Origin: an uncultured Bacillota bacterium
GTDB taxonomy: Bacteria > Bacillota > Clostridia > Oscillospirales > Oscillospiraceae
Direction of reading: 5' to 3'
Length of the DNA: 9,369 bases
NCBI GenBank assembly: GCA_947383275.1
Contig: CANDCW010000087.1
Span: 1 to 9,369 of the forward strand
Each line of letters starts with the position of its first letter. Within the stretch, counting starts at the first letter, position 1. The notes under the pieces are model-generated. The model made no database searches. It was not told the DNA's origin and saw only the letters and a list, made by a program, of their open reading frames with translations. Shown here one piece after another: positions 1 to 7,100 of this stretch. A program made the position numbers and the translations under genes.

Positions 1-164
1 GCCGGACCCACCCGGAGCAGGTGCGCCAGACCGACGCCAACCGCTGGGGCGGGCTTACCTTTGAGCTGCCCAAAAAGTGGCTGAAGGTATCGCCGCCCCG
101 CGTCCCCTCCCCGGCACAGCGGGCGGTGTTGGACAGGATGAATGAGAAACGGCGCAATAGTTGA
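1..164 (+). CDS. C-terminal fragment of an unrecognised element gene (5' end outside window)
   Basis: Reading from base 3, 53 codons are open up to a TGA at 162-164. The peptide has a hydrophobic core, WGGLTFELPKKWLKVSPPR, followed by a basic, helical tail ending in EKRRNS. The codon choice is GC-rich and matches the giant gene downstream, not the AT-rich gene that follows, so this is probably part of the element backbone. I do not recognise the family. The short tail with a conserved-looking W-G-G-L...K-V-x-P-P-R pattern suggests a small cytoplasmic protein, but no function can be assigned. The start codon and most of the gene are off the left edge. That it is coding is moderately secure because the frame is open, the composition fits and it ends cleanly before the intergenic gap. 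Confidence 0.6.
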   Translation, partial: RTHPEQVRQTDANRWGGLTFELPKKWLKVSPPRVPSPAQRAVLDRMNEKRRNS

Positions 165-188
165 GAAATCCTCTTTCTGTGTCATTGC

Positions 189-217
189 TTGAATCTTTCT
201 CTACATCGTAGTAATAT
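189..217 (+). promoter_or_regulatory. Possible sigma-70-type promoter of the CoiA-like gene
   Basis: TTGAAT at 189-194 and TAATAT at 212-217 are separated by 17 bases. Each matches four of six consensus positions. The pair lies in the AT-rich gap between the upstream stop (164) and the CoiA-like start (246), giving a short leader. Matches of this strength occur by chance in AT-rich DNA, so this is a suggestion based on position and spacing. Confidence 0.4.
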
Positions 218-232
218 AGGGAAAACTGGGGC

Positions 233-248
233 AGGAGGAAGTTTCATG
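233..248 (+). promoter_or_regulatory. Ribosome binding site that sets the CoiA-like start at 246
   Basis: A perfect AGGAGG at 233-238 sits seven bases before ATG at 246. The frame could be extended upstream to a TTG at 189, but that codon has no comparable site before it and overlaps the possible promoter. The ATG at 246 is therefore chosen. Confidence 0.85.
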
Positions 249-1106
249 AACAAAGGGGAATTCAATCCTGTATTTGCATTAAGAAATGAAAAAATTGTAC
301 ATATTTCTGAAGTTGAACGAGGGCGGAAGTGTGGATGCAAATGCCCAGTATGCAATGGTTTACTGATTGCGCGAAAGGGCGAACAACTGAGCCACCATTT
401 TGCACACTATGCTAAAACAAATTGCGAGTATAGCGGTGAATCAGCCTTGCATTTTGCCGCAAAAGAACTTCTGAGCAAAGCGAAGAAAATGGTAATTCCT
501 GCTGTTTCTCTTAAATTCCCTGATTCTTGTCGGCCAGATGAACTTATTCATGAAGCGATGGAGATTGATATTGACCGTGTTGACTGTGAAAAATATTTTG
601 GAAATGTGATTCCTGATGTTGTTGTGTATAGCGGAAAGAAATTTTTCTTCATTGAAATCTATGTAACACACGGCATTGATGAAAGAAAGCTGGCTAAACT
701 GAAAGAAGCACGAGTTTCTACTCTTGAAATTGACCTAAGCAAGCGTAATGGCACTGTAACACCAGAAGAGTTGTCCCACCTTTTGCTTGATAATTGCGAA
801 GAAAAGACATGGGTGTATAATGCAAAAGCGGAACAATATTATCAGATGTTTCTCCGTGCTGCGGATAAGAAGCCTATCGTCCAGCGAGGATTTGCATTAC
901 ACGTTGATGGGTGTCCCCTCCGTTGTCGCATATGGCATGAAAAGCCGTATGCTAATTATTTTGACAACTGCTATTATTGTAAATATCATATCACAACTGT
1001 GCATACTGAGGACAGTGTTGAGGATATAGGGGAGATAGGGTACAAGTATATCTATTGCTCTGGGGCCAAACGTATTGCAAATATTGTGGACTTCAAACAG
1101 GAATAA
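246..1106 (+). CDS. CoiA-like putative nuclease-fold protein with Cys-rich zinc-binding segments
   Basis: The gene encodes 286 residues and starts at ATG 246 behind a strong ribosome binding site. Seen in the protein: a Cys cluster (C29, C31, C33, C36) shortly before SHHFAH (residues 49-54), the arrangement found in the N-terminal region of CoiA-family competence proteins. Next comes a helix with ALHFAAKELL (67-76), then IPDVVV (122-127) and FFFIEIYVTH (133-142). These read as the core strands of a PD-(D/E)xK nuclease-like fold, with D124 and E137 as candidate acidic residues. The usual lysine two residues after the glutamate is replaced by Y139. The C-terminal third has a second Cys set (C223, C227, C242, C245, C271) that could bind zinc. 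No signal peptide or membrane segment is visible, so it is probably cytoplasmic. CoiA acts in DNA uptake and recombination in streptococci, but related proteins occur on mobile elements with unknown roles, so a DNA-processing or defence role is only inferred. Two rows counted at 33% and 47% GC, far below the flanking genes, which suggests recent acquisition. Family assignment is fairly secure; nuclease activity is not. Confidence 0.8.
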   Translation: MNKGEFNPVFALRNEKIVHISEVERGRKCGCKCPVCNGLLIARKGEQLSHHFAHYAKTNCEYSGESALHFAAKELLSKAKKMVIPAVSLKFPDSCRPDELIHEAMEIDIDRVDCEKYFGNVIPDVVVYSGKKFFFIEIYVTHGIDERKLAKLKEARVSTLEIDLSKRNGTVTPEELSHLLLDNCEEKTWVYNAKAEQYYQMFLRAADKKPIVQRGFALHVDGCPLRCRIWHEKPYANYFDNCYYCKYHITTVHTEDSVEDIGEIGYKYIYCSGAKRIANIVDFKQE

Positions 1107-1127
1107 CATATAGAATATCTTGGCTGT

Positions 1128-1159
1128 GCCCGGAGGGGAGATTCCCCTCCGGGCTTTTT
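1128..1159 (+). terminator. Rho-independent terminator after the CoiA-like gene
   Basis: A perfect 12-bp stem (arms 1128-1139 and 1143-1154, three-base loop) is followed by five T residues at 1155-1159. It begins 21 bases after the CoiA-like stop and ends 23 bases before the giant gene's ATG. It should isolate the CoiA-like transcript. It also leaves little room for a separate promoter for the giant gene. Confidence 0.9.
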
Positions 1160-1170
1160 CACACTGAAAT

Positions 1171-1185
1171 AAGGAGGTTTTCATG
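1171..1185 (+). promoter_or_regulatory. Ribosome binding site and start of the giant gene
   Basis: AAGGAGG at 1171-1177 precedes ATG 1183 by five bases. It fixes the start of a frame that then stays open to the window edge. Confidence 0.9.
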
Positions 1186-4100
1186 GCAAACAAGCTACAA
1201 TATGTGTCAGAGTTGGCAAACCAGACCGCCCATGCCGTCACACACAGCGTAGACGGCTGGAAGCGGTATTTGTCCACCAGCAGCCGTTTATACAAATATC
1301 CCTTCGATGAACAGCTTTTGATTTACGCCCAGCGCCCGGATGCCACCGCCTGCGCCAGCATGGAGCTGTGGAACGAAACCATGAGGCGGTGGGTGAAACC
1401 CGGTTCCAAGGGGATCGCCCTCATCCGAAAGGACAAGCGGGGCAGACCCTCGCTGGAATACGTCTTTGACGTGTCAGACACCCGCCCGGTGAAGGGGGCC
1501 AAAACGCCCTACCTGTGGGAAATGCGGGAGGACCACCATGCCGCCGTGCTGAACGCGCTGGAACGGCGGTATGGTCCCACCGGGGATGGGGATATCGGGG
1601 AACAAATCATGGAGCTGGCGGCGAGGGCGGTAAACGAGGTCTACCGGGACCGCCTGACCGATCCGGCCTATGACGTGCAAAACAGTCTGCTGGAGGAGCT
1701 GGACGACCTCAATCTGGAGGTCCGCTTTCGGGACGTGCTCACAGCCAGCGTCCAGTACGCCGTTCTCACCCGCTGCGGCCTGGACCCCGCCGAGTTCATG
1801 GAGGACGGCGATCTAGCGGGGATCACCGAGTTCTCCACCCCTGCCGTCCTCCACCACCTGGGCAATGCCGCTAGCGCGGTGTCCAGGGAACTGCTCAATG
1901 AGATTGGCAGGGCGGTCAAGACCTGGGACCGGGAGCAGGCGAAAAACAACAAGAAAAATTTGGAAAAACCTCTTGCATTTTCTCAGGGAATCGGCTATAC
2001 TGAGGATGCAAAAGAATTTAGCACTGTAAAGCACGAAAGTAAAGAAAGGAGCGGTGAACATGGAGCTGACTTACACGAAGGTGGGCGATTACCTGATCCC
2101 CGACCTGATGATGGACGGGCAGGACGCCGAGGAAGAAATGCCCCTGGGCAAGTACGGCCGGATGAGGGAGAGCTTTCTTCAAGAGCACCACAGCGGGACG
2201 TACACGTCGATGCTGCTGACCGGACGGCTGGATCCCCACCTGCGGGAGATCGATCAGCAGGCGCGGGAGCAGGTGGACAGGATGGTGGCCGATCTGAAGA
2301 AGCGCAACGGCGTGGACGAAGCGATGAAGGCACGAGACCAGATGGGTTGGGTGCAGGCGGTGAACAACTTCACCCAGCAGGCGGAGGAGATCGTGCTGAA
2401 CGAGATCGTGTACAGGTAAATCAGGATACAGAGCAGACGGCGGGCGATGAGCCCGCCGTTTCTTTGTCTGAGGGACCCGCCCCTGCGCCATTTCACCTGT
2501 TTCCCCCGGTGGAGGAGCAGGTGGAACGCATTGCCCAGGCCCAGGCGGAGGAAACGCGGCAGGCGGAGATCAAGCTGCCCACCTTCCGCGTACCGGATGA
2601 GGTGGTAAACCGCGCCTTGACCTGCGGCGGCAACGGCCAGCACAGCATGGAACACATTGTGGCGTTTTTCCAGAAGAACCCCACCGGGTCCGCCGCCGCG
2701 TCCTTTATGGAGAAGGAGTTTGGCGAGGGCGGCAAGGGCGTGTCTGTCGGCGGGCAGGACTATTCCCTTTGGTTCAGCAAGGAGGGGCTGCGCATCGCCC
2801 AGGGGCGCTCGGCGTTCGGCCCCGGCAGTACGCTGGTCACTTGGGTGAACGCCGCCGTTATGGTGTCCAGTCTCCTGCGGGAGGGGCGGTTTGCCAGCCA
2901 GGAGAAGATCGCCGCCGCCGAGGACAACGAATACCGGGAGCTGGCGGGAAAGCTGTGGCATCTCCGCCAGGATTTCAGCGACAGCGCACGGGAGCGAAAC
3001 CTTCTGCCCACGGTTTCCCAGCATTTCTTAGGCAAGGGTTTTCCGGACGATACGCAGGAGATCGCCGGACTGCTGAAGGACCCGGCCAGCCGCCAGCAGA
3101 TCGTGCGGGAGCTGGCCGAGTTTGCGGGCTCCTATGACCGTAACACCGGCCTTCTGCGCTCCAGGCACCACCCAGACCCCCAGGCATTATTGGTTGATGT
3201 AGTAAACCTGTTCACGCCCCGCCAGGAATTTCACGCGGCGGAGGGCTTTGTCCCCGGCAGGGCCAGCTTTATCACCGAGGATGAAATTGACCGCCTGCTC
3301 CTGGGGGGCAGCAGCTATGCGGATGGAAAATTCAGCATTTATTCTTATTTTGTGCAGGGCCACAACGCCCAGGAGTGCGCCAAGTTTTTGCGGGAGGCAT
3401 ACGGCGACGGCGGTTCCTCCTATACCGGGTATGATGAGTGGCATGACAGCAAGGGGATCAAATTCACCCGGCAGGATGATGAATCCGGCTTCAAAGGATA
3501 TGCCACCATCCGGCTGAACTGGAACCAGGTGCAGAAGCGCGTCCGGGCGCTGATCGACGGCGGGAACTATCTCAGCGAACAGGAACGAGAGCGCCTGCCA
3601 GATTATGAGGCTACAACGCTGGCTCGGAGAATCTATTGGTTCTATCAGGCCGACCCCAACCGGACAAAAGTTCCCAAATTTGATATGGACGGGGCCGTTA
3701 AGATGATTTTCGGCGCTTTGCGGCCTTACGATCCCGTGGCGCGGGGCAGGCTGGCCCAGGAGATGTTCAATATCCTGGCCGCTGTGCCCCCGGACAGCGA
3801 AGCCTACCAGCGCATGGCCCCCGTCCTGCGGGATGTGGAGGCATTCCGGCGGGGCGAATACTCCCTGTTCAAACCGCTGTCGGAGGCCGAGCTGGAAGCG
3901 GAGCGTCAGGCAAAACAGGCGGCGAAAGATGCCCAAAAAGCCGAAAGGGAGGCCCAGAAAGCGGAACAGGCCCGACAAATCCGCCAAGCCCAGCAGGAGG
4001 GCCAAACGGAGCCGGAGGGCAAGCTGGCGGCTGCGGCCCGTGCTTTAAGGCAGAAGATGCAGCCCTCAGTGTCAGAGGGCGATGATGGGCAGATTTCTTT

Positions 4101-7100
4101 TGACCTGTTCTCCGTACCGGCCCCGGAGGCCAGCGAACCCCCCGCCGCTGAACCCGCCGCGCCCCAGGCGGAGGAGGAAAGCTCCCGCGCCCCCTGGTGG
4201 GATGAATACCTTGAAATACGAGACACCCACCCGGAGAGCATTGTGCTGTATCAGGTGGGCGATTTCTTTGAACTGTACGGCGAGGATTCCAAGACCGCCG
4301 CCGCCCTGCTGGGGCTGACCCTCACCACCCGGCCTGTCGGCGGCGTAGGACGGGTGGAGCTGTGCGGGTTCCCAGCCCATATGCTGGATCAGAATGTGGA
4401 AAAGCTGCGGGAAAATCATGCTGTCACCCTCATGCCTGTGGATGGGCAGACCATGGAACGCCGGGTGGAAACATTGGAGCGCACCGGCGCGGCGCAAACC
4501 CAGCTCCAGCAGGAACATGAGCAGACCATGGAGAACAGCGATGGCCCTGATGTTGTCTCTCACAATTTTGAGTTTGAATACCGCCGCCTAAGCGCGTTGA
4601 AATCTGACTGCGAATATTTTTTGGGGGCGGGTGGCCGCGCTCAAAAGCATTTGTCGGAGGGGGGCATAGAGGCACAGATCGCCAAAATGCGGGAATTGTA
4701 CGCTCTCCTGCCCGATAAACCCGAATGGCTGACGGCAGAGGATATTGACCGCTATGAAGCGCAAATGCAGGCTGGCGCGGTTGAAACTGCGGTTCCCAAC
4801 TATGAAGCCACGGTAACGGCGGAGGAGGCCCCGCTGGTGAAAAGGCTCATGGACGGCGCTGGGATCGAGCACGCGCAGTTTGTCCATGACCATGGCGACG
4901 TTACATTCAGCTTCACGGAATCTGACCGTGATGCGGTTGAAAAGCTGATCGCCAAGTTAAGGACGGAGCTCACCAAAGCGGTATCGGCCACATATGCCGC
5001 TCCCGCCTCCCGAAAGCCCGGACGTACCAAGCCGGAGCTCAATTACCGCACCCTGGCAAAGCTGTTCCCCGAGCTGGTCAGCGGCGAGTACCGCTATCTG
5101 AAGCTGGAAGCTGGGGAGAGCATGATGCCCCTGTACCTGGAATGGCTCAATGAGGACACGCTGGCCATCAGCCACACATATAAGCTGAACGGTGATCTGA
5201 TGTATGACCCGGAAATGACCTTCCGGGTGGACCGTGAGAAGGGAACGTTGGAACCGCTGACCTTCCGGCAGGATGGCTCGATCCAGATTTATCAGGAGGT
5301 ATACCCGGAACCCGGCAGATGGGTCCCCAGACTGCGGAGCGATTTGAACACCTTTGCCCAGGGCTGGTTCAAAAACATCAGCGAGCAGGGCTACATCAAA
5401 AAAGAGGCTGTGGTGGACCGGGACGGCGAGGATGTGCGGCTGTTCTTTGATGAGGACGGGAACACCGTGCAGCCCGCCGCCGCACAGGTAGTGGAAAATT
5501 CTTTGGGCGAGAATCCCACTGTTAAGGAAATTTACGAGCACTACGCGCCCATGGTCAAGGAGATGGTGCTGGCGGATACGGCCTATCAAAACGCCTGTGC
5601 CAATTCTGACCAGGAAAACGCCTATTTGGAGGGCGGCGAGGCTGTCAAACGGGCGGCGCGCACGATAGGCGCGGAGAACACAGATTTTCTGCGGCAGTAT
5701 TATGACAATGCTGCGTTTCACAACCGGCTCCATCAGGAGATCATCAGCGAAACCTATCCCATGCTCTCCCAGACTCAGCCGGAGCAGACGGAGGCGGATC
5801 ATCCTACCGTTATCACTTTGTCCAACCCCGTCACCCTTTACCGAAGCGCCCTGGATATGCTGGACCGGGAGATCAGTCGGGGCTGGCTGTACGATTACCT
5901 GCGGGACCGCAGCATCGACTATAATACTGCCAGAGACACGCTGGTCAAGGAATTGCCCGCCTACTTTAATTTCATTGCCACCGGCGACCCCGATATGCAG
6001 TCCGCGTACCACACCCTGCCAAGATTCCAGGAGTGGCTGATCGAGGATCTGATGGAGCGCAATTACCAGGATGTGCCGGACAGCCGGGACGCACTGGAGC
6101 GATACGCCGGAAGCCCCGATGCCCCAGAGTGGGCAAAGGGCGCGCCCCCTACGCCCAAGCCCGAGTATGTGACATGGACCGCCAGGGGGACGATACAGCG
6201 GCCTGCGGTGGCACCCGCCGACACAGATGCGCCGGAACAGCATGACAGCACTTCATCTATCCGCGACCCCATGGCCCCGGCTTATAAAGCTGGCGATACT
6301 GTCTATTTAGAGGGAAAGCCCTTCACAATACGGCGGTGCTTTAACGCCCAGGTGGAGCTTTGGGACCAAAGCGTATCGCCTGCGGTGTCTTTCATGATGG
6401 GCAGGCGAGAGTTTAACCGCCAACTGTTGCAAGACCTCCGCAACAGTTCCATGACCCGCTATCTTACCGATTACCTACCGGACGTGAACGCTGATTTGCG
6501 GGAAGCCCTAGCGGGCAATGGCGGTCTGCTGAAGCTGAAAGATAAAGCGGCCATTGTGGGGTACATTGAGGCTGGTGAGGACAATCTAAGAATCGCCCAG
6601 CGCATGGCGGACACCTACGCCGGTGCTACTGAAAACATGGAGCTGCTGTCCGGGGACCAAGCGGCCTATTTCGCCAACAGGGACGGTTTTGAAGTCAACA
6701 TCCACGACAGATCTGGCACAAAGATGTCTATGACCTGGAACCTGATCGTGCCCATCCTCCGTGCACTCTATCAGGAGCAGTTAGACGGATTTCTCCACGG
6801 AAGTTCTAGCGCGGGCCGTTCAGAGCCAGAGCAGAACGCGGACCATACCCTGGCACCCCCAGCGCCGGAGGCGGTGCCCGCACCTACCGGGGCGGGTGCG
6901 CCGGAGCAGCCGGAAAGCGATGATACCATCCCTGTTGAACCCGACTTCGCGCCTGTGGCGGAAAAATACTGGAATCTGAAAGCCCAGCACCCGGACAAGC
7001 TGGTGGGCGTCCAGGTGGGAGAGTTCATGATGTTCTACGGCAAGGATGCTGAGGAGGCGTCCTCCGCACTGGGGACAAAAGCGCCGGTACTGGACATTCC

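Noticed and set aside
1084..1116. Possible promoter (TTGTGG with TAGAAT) for the giant gene upstream of the terminator
   Set aside because: The spacing is 21 bases, too long for a typical promoter, and other pairings nearby are too short or too weak.
2769..3137. Plus-strand open frame of about 122 codons in a different frame, as a possible second nested gene
   Set aside because: Its product is Gly/Arg/Pro-rich and unrecognisable. Unlike tnpV it has no convincing ribosome binding site, promoter or terminator.
4617..4627. T6 followed by G5, a possible slippage or frameshift site
   Set aside because: The giant frame continues cleanly through it with recognisable sequence on both sides, and no stem or meaningful alternative frame was seen.
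4957..6243. Minus-strand open frame of about 428 codons
   Set aside because: It lies opposite continuous giant-protein coding sequence, and the translation resembles no family I know.
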